64,000 nt of DNA from an uncultured Alistipes sp. (GTDB taxonomy: Bacteria; Bacteroidota; Bacteroidia; Bacteroidales; Rikenellaceae): assembly GCA_900769445.1 (NCBI GenBank), contig CAAGGR010000040.1, positions 32,561-96,560 of the forward strand. Direction: 5' to 3'. The position numbers were made by a program, and so were the translations under genes. Shown here piece after piece: positions 36,952 to 45,483 of the stretch; positions within the stretch are counted from its first letter, which is position 1, and every line of letters begins with the position of its first letter. The notes beneath the pieces were generated by a model. The model did no database searches. It was not told the origin of the DNA and worked only from the letters and a program-made list of their open reading frames with translations.

Positions 36952-37512
36952 ATGAAGTTTTTCGAGCTATTTCTTATTGCATTGAGTTTGGCTATGGATG
37001 CCTTTGCAGTATCCGTAGGCAAGGGTCTCTCGGTAAAGAGGGTGCTACCACGCCACGCCCTAAGTGCAGGCTTGTGGTTTGGTGGTTTCCAAGCCCTTAT
37101 GCCGATTATTGGCTACTTTCTTGGTTGTAGCTTAGCGCATATCGTGGAGCGCGTGGACCACTGGTTAGCCTTTGGCCTATTGGTATTTATCGGTCTAAAT
37201 ATGATTCGTGAAGCCATCTCGGGTGATGACGAGGAACACGACTCCGATTTTAGCAGCCGCAAGATGTTGGTAATGGCTATTGCAACGAGTATTGATGCCC
37301 TCACAGTGGGCGTATCTATGGCATTCCTAAATGTCGATATATGGGTTGCCGCCACGGTAATTGGCGTTGTTACCTTTGTTTTATCGGCTATGGGTGTATC
37401 ACTCGGCAACAGGTTTGGTGCCAAGGTTGGCTCAAAAGCAGGAGTGCTTGGAGGTACAGTGCTGATATGCTTGGGCATTAAGATATTAATCGAACATTTA
37501 GGACTTATCTGA
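36952..37512 (+). CDS. mntP: Manganese efflux pump MntP
   Basis: 186 aa with six hydrophobic segments. Paired acidic motifs AMDAFAVSVGKG (about 14-25) and SIDALTVGVSMAF (about 110-122) are those of MntP (DUF204). It exports Mn2+ across the inner membrane. It probably shares the nfo transcript. I saw no yybP-ykoY-type riboswitch in the short gap. Confidence 0.93.
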   Translation: MKFFELFLIALSLAMDAFAVSVGKGLSVKRVLPRHALSAGLWFGGFQALMPIIGYFLGCSLAHIVERVDHWLAFGLLVFIGLNMIREAISGDDEEHDSDFSSRKMLVMAIATSIDALTVGVSMAFLNVDIWVAATVIGVVTFVLSAMGVSLGNRFGAKVGSKAGVLGGTVLICLGIKILIEHLGLI

Positions 37513-37530
37513 TTAAGTATCAGCCAACAC

Positions 37531-37565
37531 AACGAGAGCGAACCCTACAAAAGTTCGCTCTCGTT
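37531..37565. terminator. Bidirectional terminator between mntP and the alkaline phosphatase gene
   Basis: A perfect 13-bp stem, AACGAGAGCGAAC (37531-37543) with its complement at 37553-37565 and a 9-nt loop, between convergent genes. Confidence 0.85.
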
Positions 37566-37587
37566 ATATTTCGATATAGACTATCAG

Positions 37588-38655
37588 CTATTTTGAAATA
37601 AGCGCCTTGAGGGTTTTAGCGATATCCGTATTCTCCACAATGCCGTTAATCGACTCGTGCGCTGCGCCATATAGATATATAGGTATCATCACGCCAGAGT
37701 GTCCGCTTGTTGTCCAGCGATATTCGACCCCCTGCTCCGAAAGGTTGAAGTTGGCATCAGCACTTACGATGCTAAGACCTCCCGTGTCGTGGTCGGCAGT
37801 AACGACAACAAGAGTATCCTCGTGCCTCTTAGCATACTCCACCGCCACCTCGATAGCGCTCATAAAGCCGCGCATCTCAACCTGCTGTGCCTGCGCATTA
37901 TTTGCATGGCCCATACCATCAATTAGCGAACCCTCGACCATAAGCACAAAGCCATTATCCTCACCTCGCACCTCCAAAAGACGTAGCGCCTCGCGTGTGG
38001 CATCAGCAAGATAAGAGCCAGAGTTTGAGCCTATCTCCAAATCGGCAAGCAGTGCCAAAGTGCGACTATCGCCACTCTGCTGCTGCAACTGGTAGAACTC
38101 CTCCACAAGGCTAAAACCTTTGCCCTCAACCACCTCATTTACAGCATCTTTATAGACCTCTTTGAAGAGTCCCATACCGCCACCGATAGCAACATCGAGA
38201 CTGCTATTTACAAGTTGCTCAGTGATAAGATGATAGTTATGTCTATTCTCGGTGTGGGCATAAAATGCTGCTGGTGTAGCATGCTGCAAGACTGTGGTTA
38301 CCACAACTCCCGTAGCCTTACCCTGCGCCTTAGCCACATCCATCAATGACTCCACCGCCACACCATCAGGGGTACAACCAACGAAGGTGTTATTGGTTTT
38401 GAATCCCGTTGCGAGTGCTGTTCCTGATGCCGCCGAGTCGGTAACACGATTATCTGCCGAGTAGGTCTTCTGGAGTGCTACATTCTCTGCCGAGTCAAAA
38501 ATTGTAGCTTCGTATCCCCCCTCTACCATCATCATTGTAGCGGAGCTAAGACCCATGCCGTCTCCGATAAGATAGATTACATTCTTAACCTCCTGCGCCG
38601 ATGCAACGCCAAGAGAGAGCATAAATGCTGCGATTGTCGAAAGTGTGCGAATCAT
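37588..38655 (-). CDS. Alkaline phosphatase (PhoA family), exported
   Basis: 355 aa. Signal peptide ends near residue 20 (GVASAQ). Metal-site motif YLIGDGMG (about 28-35), phosphoserine motif TDSAASGTALATG (catalytic Ser at about 74), and metal-binding TADHDTGG. It is shorter than E. coli PhoA because surface loops are missing, as in many Bacteroidetes. It releases phosphate from monoesters in the periplasm. No pho box was identified. Confidence 0.92.
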   Translation of the reverse strand: MIRTLSTIAAFMLSLGVASAQEVKNVIYLIGDGMGLSSATMMMVEGGYEATIFDSAENVALQKTYSADNRVTDSAASGTALATGFKTNNTFVGCTPDGVAVESLMDVAKAQGKATGVVVTTVLQHATPAAFYAHTENRHNYHLITEQLVNSSLDVAIGGGMGLFKEVYKDAVNEVVEGKGFSLVEEFYQLQQQSGDSRTLALLADLEIGSNSGSYLADATREALRLLEVRGEDNGFVLMVEGSLIDGMGHANNAQAQQVEMRGFMSAIEVAVEYAKRHEDTLVVVTADHDTGGLSIVSADANFNLSEQGVEYRWTTSGHSGVMIPIYLYGAAHESINGIVENTDIAKTLKALISK

Positions 38656-38672
38656 AGTTTTAAGCCTTTATT

Positions 38673-38704
38673 TTTGCAAAATTACGCCAAATATCCTATC
38701 TTCG
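38673..38704 (+). promoter_or_regulatory. Promoter of ung (overlapping a divergent -7 box)
   Basis: -33 TTTG (38673-38676), 20-bp spacer, -7 TATCTTCG (38697-38704). On the other strand TAATTTTG at 38677-38684 can serve the alkaline phosphatase gene, so the two promoters overlap. Confidence 0.55.
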
Positions 38705-38732
38705 CAATAGTTACTAATAAAAAGTTATATCT

Positions 38733-39398
38733 ATGGCAGAAGTACGCATAGCCGAAGATTGGAAAGCCGTTATAGGCGAGGAGTTCTCGAAGCCCTATTT
38801 CGAGGAGCTGATACGCTTTGTAAAGCAGGAGTATGCCTCATCGCAGGTCTTTCCTGCAGGGCGTAATATATTCCGCGCCTTCGATAAATGCCCCTTCGAC
38901 AAGGTCAAGGTCGTAATTATTGGTCAAGACCCATATCATGGCGACGGTCAGGCCAATGGTTTATGTTTCTCGGTAAATGAGGGAGTGCCATTTCCGCCAT
39001 CATTGAAGAATATATTTAAGGAGGTCTACGACGATGTGGGCGCCCCTATCCCCACCTCTGGCGACCTCGACCGCTGGGCAGAGCAGGGAGTACTTCTACT
39101 TAACTCCGTACTCACGGTTAAGGCACACAATGCGGCCTCGCATGCGGGTCATGGTTGGGAGATATTTACCGACGCTGTAGTCCGCGCCATTGCCGAGCGC
39201 AAGCAGGGGGTTGTATATATGCTCTGGGGCAGCTACGCCCAGCGCAAGGGAGCTATCGCTAACCCACAGAATAACCTGATCCTCCACTCCGTACACCCAT
39301 CGCCACTATCATCCTATCGTGGCTTCTTCGGCTGCAAACACTTCTCTAAGGCCAACGACTACCTCAGAGGTATTGGGAAGGAGCCTATCGAGTGGTAA
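38733..39398 (+). CDS. ung: Uracil-DNA glycosylase, family 1
   Basis: 221 aa, normal length. Water-activating motif GQDPYHG (about 70-76) and DNA-intercalation motif HPSPLSSYRGFFGC (about 189-202) are intact. It removes uracil from DNA; the abasic site would go to Nfo. proC follows 25 nt downstream. Confidence 0.97.
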   Translation: MAEVRIAEDWKAVIGEEFSKPYFEELIRFVKQEYASSQVFPAGRNIFRAFDKCPFDKVKVVIIGQDPYHGDGQANGLCFSVNEGVPFPPSLKNIFKEVYDDVGAPIPTSGDLDRWAEQGVLLLNSVLTVKAHNAASHAGHGWEIFTDAVVRAIAERKQGVVYMLWGSYAQRKGAIANPQNNLILHSVHPSPLSSYRGFFGCKHFSKANDYLRGIGKEPIEW

Positions 39399-39423
39399 GA
39401 GATTAATGTAAATAGCTTAATAT

Positions 39424-40221
39424 ATGAAGATTGCAATAATAGGTGCAGGAAATATGGGTGGCGCTGTGGCGCGTGGTCTTGCCAAGGGTAGCATCATCCC
39501 GACATCTAATATATATGTCTCTAACCCATCGACACCTAAACTCGAGGCTCTAAAGAGCGAGTTTCCAGAGATAAACACATCTACCAACAATCGCGAGGTC
39601 GCCTTAGCAGCCGATATCGTTGTGCTTGCAGTAAAGCCGTGGAAGGTTACGGAGGTCGTTGACGAGATTAAACCATACCTAGACTACTCGCGCCAGGCCG
39701 TAGCCTCGATGGTGGGAGGACTATGCATCGCACAACTCTCGGAGTGGTTAGATAAGGGCGATAGCGTACTACCTGCAACATATGTTATTATACCTAACAC
39801 TGCCATTGCAACAATGAGCAGTATGACCTTTATATCATCAGCACGCTCAACAGCACAAAGGGATGAGCAACTCCTCGATATATTTAAGGAGTTGGGCGAT
39901 GCTATGCTTATAGATGAGGGTGTTATGCCCGCAGCCACGTCGCTCGCCTCGTGTGGCATAGCCTACGCACTACGATATATCCGCGCAGCAATGGAGGGCG
40001 GTGTGGAACTCGGCTTCCGCGCCGACGATGCTAAGCATATCGTGATGCAGACACTACGCGGTGCAGTGGATGTTCTTGAGGCGAACAACACCCATCCCGA
40101 GGTGGAGATCGACCGCGTAACAACCCCTGGTGGTCTTACAATCAAGGGTCTCAACGCCATGGAAGCCGTAGGCTTCACCCATAGCGTTATCGAGGGCCTC
40201 CGTGCCTCGACAAAGCGATAA
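39424..40221 (+). CDS. proC: Pyrroline-5-carboxylate reductase
   Basis: 265 aa. N-terminal NAD(P) site IIGAGNMGGAVARGL (about 4-18), helical C-terminal dimerisation domain with TPGGLTIKGLNAME (about 237-250), the ProC signature. It makes proline from pyrroline-5-carboxylate. Probably co-transcribed with ung. Confidence 0.95.
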   Translation: MKIAIIGAGNMGGAVARGLAKGSIIPTSNIYVSNPSTPKLEALKSEFPEINTSTNNREVALAADIVVLAVKPWKVTEVVDEIKPYLDYSRQAVASMVGGLCIAQLSEWLDKGDSVLPATYVIIPNTAIATMSSMTFISSARSTAQRDEQLLDIFKELGDAMLIDEGVMPAATSLASCGIAYALRYIRAAMEGGVELGFRADDAKHIVMQTLRGAVDVLEANNTHPEVEIDRVTTPGGLTIKGLNAMEAVGFTHSVIEGLRASTKR

Positions 40222-40320
40222 TTAGTAATTAGAAAAGGGGAAAATTTCTCTTTCAAAAAGGCGTAGCCTTTTAACTATTACTAATTACTCTCTACTAATT
40301 ATTTTTACCCCTTTAGGCCC
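40222..40320. repeat. AT-rich dispersed repeat after proC
   Basis: Contains AATTAGTAATTAG and its inverse TACTAATTACT, GGCGTAGCCTTTTAACTATTACTAATTAC and CCCTTTAGGCCCCTTCA. The same word set recurs at 42693-42850 upstream of lysS. Confidence 0.5.
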
Positions 40321-40383
40321 CTTCAACGTAGTTGTCGCTTGGAACAAGCGAAACAGACACAATCTTTCCGGGTAGCACGACCC

Positions 40384-40510
40384 AATTTCTTGTCAGAAGG
40401 GGTCAGATGTGGTCTCGATAAAGAGAAAGCCCGAATGGGACATACTTGACGTATTTCCCATTCGGGCTTTGGATTGAGAGGCCGCAGATGACCCCTTATC
40501 ACAAGAAATT
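40384..40510. repeat. Long hairpin with CCCGAATGGGA core at the 3' end of tkt
   Basis: Outer arms AATTTCTTGT-n-AGGGGTCA (from 40384) pair with TGACCCCTT-n-CACAAGAAATT (to 40510). The inner stem is a perfect 15-bp pair AAAGCCCGAATGGGA (40426-40440) with 40456-40470 around loop CATACTTGACGTATT. The right outer arm reaches the tkt stop codon (40509-40511). Confidence 0.75.
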
Positions 40511-42530
40511 ACAATAGAGCTTTAACCTCTGCTGCTACTGTAGCACCATTATAGCCAAACTTCTCGTCGAGTACCTTGAATGGAGCTGAGTAGCCGAAGT
40601 GGTCGAAGCCGTGGATAAAGCCATTCTCGCCTACAAGACCGCGAAGGTTTACTGAGAGACCAGAGGTCATACCGTAGCGTGGGAGGTTGCCAAGAACCTC
40701 TGCCTGGTACTCCTTAGACTGGTCGCGGAACAAGCCCTCTGATGGGATAGAGACAACGCGAGTTGCGATACCCTCAGAAGCAAGAAGCTCTGCACCCTCG
40801 ATAAGAGTAGAGACCTCTGAACCAGTAGCAATCAATGTAACCTTAGCATCCTTATTCTCCAATACTACGTAGCCACCCTTCTCAGCCTTCATAGCCTCGG
40901 TGCGGCGAGACTCGCCACTAACTGCTGGCAACGACTTGATATTCTGGCGTGATAGGATAAGAGCCACAGGACGCTTCTCCTCCATAGCCATCTTCCACGC
41001 AGCCACGGTCTCCTCAGCGTCGGCAGGGCGAAGAACAAGCATTGAGCGCTCGCCAGAGTGGTTGCGAAGGTGCTCCATAAGGCGAATCTGTGCCTCATGC
41101 TCAACAGGCTCATGGGTAGGGCCATCCTCGCCAACGCGGAATGAGTCGTGTGTCCAGATGTAAACCACCTTCTTCTCCATAAGAGCTGATAGACGTACTG
41201 CTGGCTTCATATAGTCTGAGAATACGAAGAATGTTCCGCATGCAGGGATGATACCACCATGAAGCGCCATACCATTCATCACACAAGCCATAGTAAGCTC
41301 CGCAACACCTGCCTGGAAGAAGTTTCCACTAAAGTCGCCCTTAGTGAATGCCTTAGTCTTCTTTAGGAAGCCGTCGGTCTTATCTGAGTTCGATAGGTCG
41401 GCAGACGATACCACCATATTCTCAACATGCTCTGCGAAGTAGCCAAGCATTGCTGATGATGCAGAACGTGTTGCATCATCTGGCTTGATGTTGATAGCTG
41501 AGTAGTCAATCTCTGGGAGCTTACCAGAGTAGAAGTTATCCATCTTCTCAGCCAATGCTGGGTTAGCCTTACGCCACTCAGCCTCTGTAGCCTGCATACC
41601 CTTAGCCCAAGCGCGCAACTCCTCGCGACGCTGTGCGTACACCTCCTTAGACTCCTCGAATACTGCGAATGGCTCCTCAGGGTTACCACCGAGATTCTTG
41701 ATTGTAGCAGCGATATCGGCACCCGCAGCTGTAAGTGGCTGACCGTGTGTAGATACCATATTCTCGAATGATGAGCCATCAGCCTTACGAGCGCCATAGC
41801 CCATGATAGTCTTACCGATAATAAGCGTTGGGCGCTCAGTCTCAGCATTCGCAGCCTTCAAAGCGGCACGAATCTCGTCGATAGACTGACCGTTAACTGT
41901 AATTACATTCCAGTTCCAAGCCTTATACTTCATCTCAATATCCTCGGTATCAACCTCGTCGCACTTTGTAGATAGCTGCACGTTGTTCGAGTCGTAGTAC
42001 ATGATGAAGTTCGACAAACCAAGATGACCCGCAACACGACCTACACCCTGCGAAATCTCCTCCTGAACAGCACCATCAGAGATGAAGGCGTATGTCTTGT
42101 GCGCCATCCACTCACCAAAGCGAGCAACCATAAAGCGCTCTGCGATAGCAGCACCAAGAGCCATAGCATGACCCTGACCAAGAGGACCAGAGGTGTTCTC
42201 CACACCACGCATCACATCAACCTCAGGATGACCTGGAGTTACGCTACCCCACTGACGCAACGACTGCAAATCCTCTGTTGAGTAGTTACCAGCCAACGAA
42301 AGAACAGCATAGAGCATAGGCGACATATGACCAGGATCGAGGAACATACGGTCGCGATGTGGGTACGCCATGTTGTCTGGGTCGTAGCGCAAGAACTCGG
42401 TGTAGAGTACATTGATGAAATCTGCGCCACCCATAGCACCGCCTGGGTGTCCCGACTTTGCCTTCTCAACCATCGAGGCTGCCAAGATACGAATGTTGTC
42501 CGCTGCGCGCTGAAGCTTGTTGTTTTCCAT
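40509..42530 (-). CDS. tkt: Transketolase
   Basis: 673 aa. N-terminal thiamine-diphosphate domain (SGHPGGAMGGADF, about 26-38; ISDGAVQEEISQG in the TPP loop), pyrimidine-binding domain (about 355-530, with THDSFRVGEDGPTHEPVEH) and C-terminal domain. It moves two-carbon units in the pentose phosphate pathway; length and motifs are those of the full-length enzyme. It is monocistronic, with its own promoter and a 3' long hairpin. Confidence 0.97.
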   Translation of the reverse strand: MENNKLQRAADNIRILAASMVEKAKSGHPGGAMGGADFINVLYTEFLRYDPDNMAYPHRDRMFLDPGHMSPMLYAVLSLAGNYSTEDLQSLRQWGSVTPGHPEVDVMRGVENTSGPLGQGHAMALGAAIAERFMVARFGEWMAHKTYAFISDGAVQEEISQGVGRVAGHLGLSNFIMYYDSNNVQLSTKCDEVDTEDIEMKYKAWNWNVITVNGQSIDEIRAALKAANAETERPTLIIGKTIMGYGARKADGSSFENMVSTHGQPLTAAGADIAATIKNLGGNPEEPFAVFEESKEVYAQRREELRAWAKGMQATEAEWRKANPALAEKMDNFYSGKLPEIDYSAINIKPDDATRSASSAMLGYFAEHVENMVVSSADLSNSDKTDGFLKKTKAFTKGDFSGNFFQAGVAELTMACVMNGMALHGGIIPACGTFFVFSDYMKPAVRLSALMEKKVVYIWTHDSFRVGEDGPTHEPVEHEAQIRLMEHLRNHSGERSMLVLRPADAEETVAAWKMAMEEKRPVALILSRQNIKSLPAVSGESRRTEAMKAEKGGYVVLENKDAKVTLIATGSEVSTLIEGAELLASEGIATRVVSIPSEGLFRDQSKEYQAEVLGNLPRYGMTSGLSVNLRGLVGENGFIHGFDHFGYSAPFKVLDEKFGYNGATVAAEVKALL

Positions 42531-42590
42531 AAGTTTAGATTTATATTTCGTTTATGCTTACAATTCTTCGTAGCTATTTACAATATCACA

Positions 42591-42598
42591 CAAAGGTA
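42591..42598 (-). promoter_or_regulatory. -7 box of tkt
   Basis: TACCTTTG on the minus strand, 61 nt before the ATG at 42530. No clear -33 box. Confidence 0.5.
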
Positions 42599-42692
42599 AC
42601 AAAACTTTCTTAATAATGACCTCTTTTAAGGAAATAATTTCAAATATCGAGGATAAATGCCGAGCAGAGTTTGAAAAGGGGGCAAAAGGTTT

Positions 42693-42850
42693 TTTTTAAT
42701 TACTAATTTTCCCTTTAGGCCTCTTAGGCCCCTTTAGGCCCCTTAAAAACCCTTAAAAATCCTTAAAAACCTTTAATACCCCTTACCTCTGCCCCACAAA
42801 AAAGCAAAGCTTTTTAACTATTACTAATTACTAATTTCTAATTACTAATT
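42693..42850. repeat. Low-complexity CCTTAAAAA / TTACTAATT repeat tract
   Basis: Tandem CCTTTAGGCC and CCTTAAAAAC-type words followed by repeated ATTACTAATT. It fills most of the 369-nt tkt-lysS gap. No gene is visible, and related tracts occur at 20220-20340 and 40222-40320. Confidence 0.5.
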
Positions 42851-42858
42851 TTTTTTAC

Positions 42859-42866
42859 TATCTTTG
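42859..42866 (+). promoter_or_regulatory. -7 box of lysS
   Basis: TATCTTTG, 33 nt before the ATG at 42900. Confidence 0.6.
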
Positions 42867-42899
42867 CGCTTTAGAATCTAAATTTAACAAAGAGATATT

Positions 42900-44633
42900 A
42901 TGAGTATTGAACTTAGTGAACAGGAGGTATTGCGTCGTCAGTCGCTTAAGGCGTTGCGCGAGCTTGGTATCAATCCATACCCAGCAGCACGTTTCGAGGT
43001 AAATGCCTCAGCGCGCGAGATTGCCGAGCAGTTCGACCCTGAGAAGGGCAACTTCCAGCAGGTCTCTATCGCTGGCCGTATTATGAGTCGCCGCATTATG
43101 GGTTCGGCATCATTCTTCGAGTTGCAGGATGCAACAGGCCGTATTCAGGTATATATCCGTCGCGATGATATCTGCCCAGAGGGAGACCCAACACTCTACA
43201 ACACCGTATTTAAGAAGCTCCTCGACATCGGCGACTTCATTGGCGTTGAGGGCTTCGCCTTCCACACCAACACTGGCGAACTATCGGTACACTGCCAGAA
43301 GTTTACCGTACTCTCAAAGTCAGTACGCCCATTGCCTGTGGTTAAGCAGAAGGATGGTCAGACATTCGACGCTTTGACCGACCCTGAGGTGCGCTATCGT
43401 CAGCGTTACCTCGACCTTGTGGTTAACCCTCACGTTAAGGATACCTTCGTTAAGCGCGCTAAGATTATGCAGACCATGCGCGACTTCTTCAACGAGCGTG
43501 GCTACCTCGAGGTAGAGACACCTATTTTGCAGCCTATCCCTGGTGGTGCTGCTGCGCGCCCATTTATCACACACCACAACGCCCTCGATATCGACTTCTA
43601 CATGCGAATAGCCACTGAGCTATACTTGAAGCGCCTTATCGTTGGTGGTTTCGACGGTGTTTACGAGTTCGGCAAGAACTTCCGTAACGAGGGTATGGAC
43701 CGCACACACAACCCAGAGTTTACTTGTATGGAGATTTATGTTGCATACAAGGATTATATCTGGATGCAGGAGTTTACAGAGCAGATGTTGGAGCGCGTAG
43801 CTATGGCTGTTAACGGCACTACAGATGTCGTTCTCGACGGCAAGACCATCTCGTTCAAGGCTCCATTCCGTCGTGTTACCATGACCGACGCCATCAAGGA
43901 GAAGACTGGCTACGATATCACTGGCCAGACTGAGGAGCAGCTTCGCGAGGCTTGCCAGCGTCTCAACGTGGAGATCGACGACACAATGGGTAAGGGTAAG
44001 CTTATCGATGCCATCTTCGGCCAGTACTGCGAGGAGCATCTTGTGCAGCCTACATTCGTTACCGACTACCCTATCGAGATGTCGCCACTATGTAAGCGCC
44101 ACCGCGACAACGACGAGCTTACCGAGCGCTTCGAGTTGTTCGTAAATGGTAAGGAGCTATGTAACGCATACTCAGAGCTTAACGACCCTATCGACCAGCT
44201 TGAGCGCTTCCAGGAGCAGATGCGACTCTCGGAGAAGGGCGACGACGAGGCTATGACTATCGATATGGACTTTGTTCGCGCATTGGAGTATGGTATGCCA
44301 TCATGCTCAGGTATGGGTATCGGTATCGACCGTCTTACAATGTTTATGACTGGCGAGACCTCAATCCAGGATGTGCTGTTCTTCCCAACTATGCGCCCAG
44401 AGAAGAAGGTAGTTGCCGACGCTGAGGAGGTATATACCGCGGCTGGCATCCCAGCAGAGTGGGTAGCCGTTATCCAGAAGATGGGCTACATCACCCTTGA
44501 GGCCTTCGAGAACACTGCAACAACAGGCGGCATGAAGCTCTTCAACGACCTCTGCGGTTTTAATAAGAAGAATAAGCTCGGCTTGCCTACTGCCGAGATT
44601 AAGGCGTGGATTGAGGCGAAAAAGGCGGAGTAA
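42900..44633 (+). CDS. lysS: Lysyl-tRNA synthetase, class II
   Basis: 577 aa. N-terminal OB-fold anticodon-binding domain (about 55-165; VSIAGRIMSRRIMG) and class II catalytic domain with motif 2 FRNEGMDRTHNPEFT and motif 3 GMGIGIDRLTMF. About 75 residues follow motif 3 (from about residue 500), which E. coli LysS lacks and Bacteroidetes LysS often have. tpiA follows 29 nt downstream. Confidence 0.97.
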   Translation: MSIELSEQEVLRRQSLKALRELGINPYPAARFEVNASAREIAEQFDPEKGNFQQVSIAGRIMSRRIMGSASFFELQDATGRIQVYIRRDDICPEGDPTLYNTVFKKLLDIGDFIGVEGFAFHTNTGELSVHCQKFTVLSKSVRPLPVVKQKDGQTFDALTDPEVRYRQRYLDLVVNPHVKDTFVKRAKIMQTMRDFFNERGYLEVETPILQPIPGGAAARPFITHHNALDIDFYMRIATELYLKRLIVGGFDGVYEFGKNFRNEGMDRTHNPEFTCMEIYVAYKDYIWMQEFTEQMLERVAMAVNGTTDVVLDGKTISFKAPFRRVTMTDAIKEKTGYDITGQTEEQLREACQRLNVEIDDTMGKGKLIDAIFGQYCEEHLVQPTFVTDYPIEMSPLCKRHRDNDELTERFELFVNGKELCNAYSELNDPIDQLERFQEQMRLSEKGDDEAMTIDMDFVRALEYGMPSCSGMGIGIDRLTMFMTGETSIQDVLFFPTMRPEKKVVADAEEVYTAAGIPAEWVAVIQKMGYITLEAFENTATTGGMKLFNDLCGFNKKNKLGLPTAEIKAWIEAKKAE

Positions 44634-44662
44634 TTAATAATATTTATAGAATATACCTAAAT

Positions 44663-45415
44663 ATGAGAAAGAAGATTGTTGCAGGTAACTGGAAGATGAA
44701 CACACTCCCTGCTGAGGGTGTTGCACTTGCAAAGGGTGTAGCTGCCGGTAAGGGCGAGGTTTGCGACTGCGTGAACTTTATCGTATGCCCACCATTCACA
44801 CACTTGCACAGTGTTGTGGAGACTCTCAAGGATACAAATATCGCTGTTGGCGCTCAGGACTGCGCTACAGAGACTAAGGGTGCATATACTGGCGAGGTCT
44901 CGGCAGAGATGATTGCTGCACTCGGTTGTAAATATGTCATCTTGGGACACTCAGAGCGCCGCCAGTACTATGGCGAGACATCTGAGACATTGAACAAGAA
45001 GATGGCGCGTGCATACGAGAGTAACCTTATCCCTATCTACTGCGTTGGCGAGAACCTCGAGGAGCGCGAGGCTAACCGCCATTTTGAGGTATGCAAGCAG
45101 CAGCTCGAGGAGGTTGTATTCAACCTTACTGAGGAGCAGTTTAAAAAGCTCGTTATCGCCTACGAGCCAGTTTGGGCTATCGGCACTGGCAAGACTGCAA
45201 CAGCAGATCAGGCAGAGGAGATTCACGCATATATCCGCGAGGTGCTACGCTCAAAGTTCGGTGCAGCAGCTGAGGAGTGCGCTATCCTCTACGGTGGCTC
45301 TTGCAAGCCATCTAACGCTGGCGAGATCTTCTCTAAGGAGAACGTCGACGGCGGTCTTATCGGTGGCGCAGCTTTGAAGGCTGAGGATTTCCTCGGCATC
45401 GGCAAGGCATTCTAA
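44663..45415 (+). CDS. tpiA: Triosephosphate isomerase
   Basis: 250 aa, normal length. TIM barrel with GNWKMN (Lys at about 11), catalytic His in GHSERR and catalytic Glu in AYEPVWAIGTGK (about 168-179), and phosphate-binding YGGSCKPSNA. Interconverts DHAP and glyceraldehyde 3-phosphate. Shares the lysS transcript and ends at a strong terminator. Confidence 0.98.
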   Translation: MRKKIVAGNWKMNTLPAEGVALAKGVAAGKGEVCDCVNFIVCPPFTHLHSVVETLKDTNIAVGAQDCATETKGAYTGEVSAEMIAALGCKYVILGHSERRQYYGETSETLNKKMARAYESNLIPIYCVGENLEEREANRHFEVCKQQLEEVVFNLTEEQFKKLVIAYEPVWAIGTGKTATADQAEEIHAYIREVLRSKFGAAAEECAILYGGSCKPSNAGEIFSKENVDGGLIGGAALKAEDFLGIGKAF

Positions 45416-45435
45416 GCGCCTGTGATTAACACAAC

Positions 45436-45467
45436 AAAGGGTTGCTCTTTCGCGGGCAACCCTTTTT
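45436..45467. terminator. Terminator after tpiA
   Basis: A perfect 10-bp stem AAAGGGTTGC (45436-45445) with 45456-45465, then T-rich. It also ends the convergent lipoprotein gene. Confidence 0.85.
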
Positions 45468-45483
45468 GCGTTTCACAATCGAC

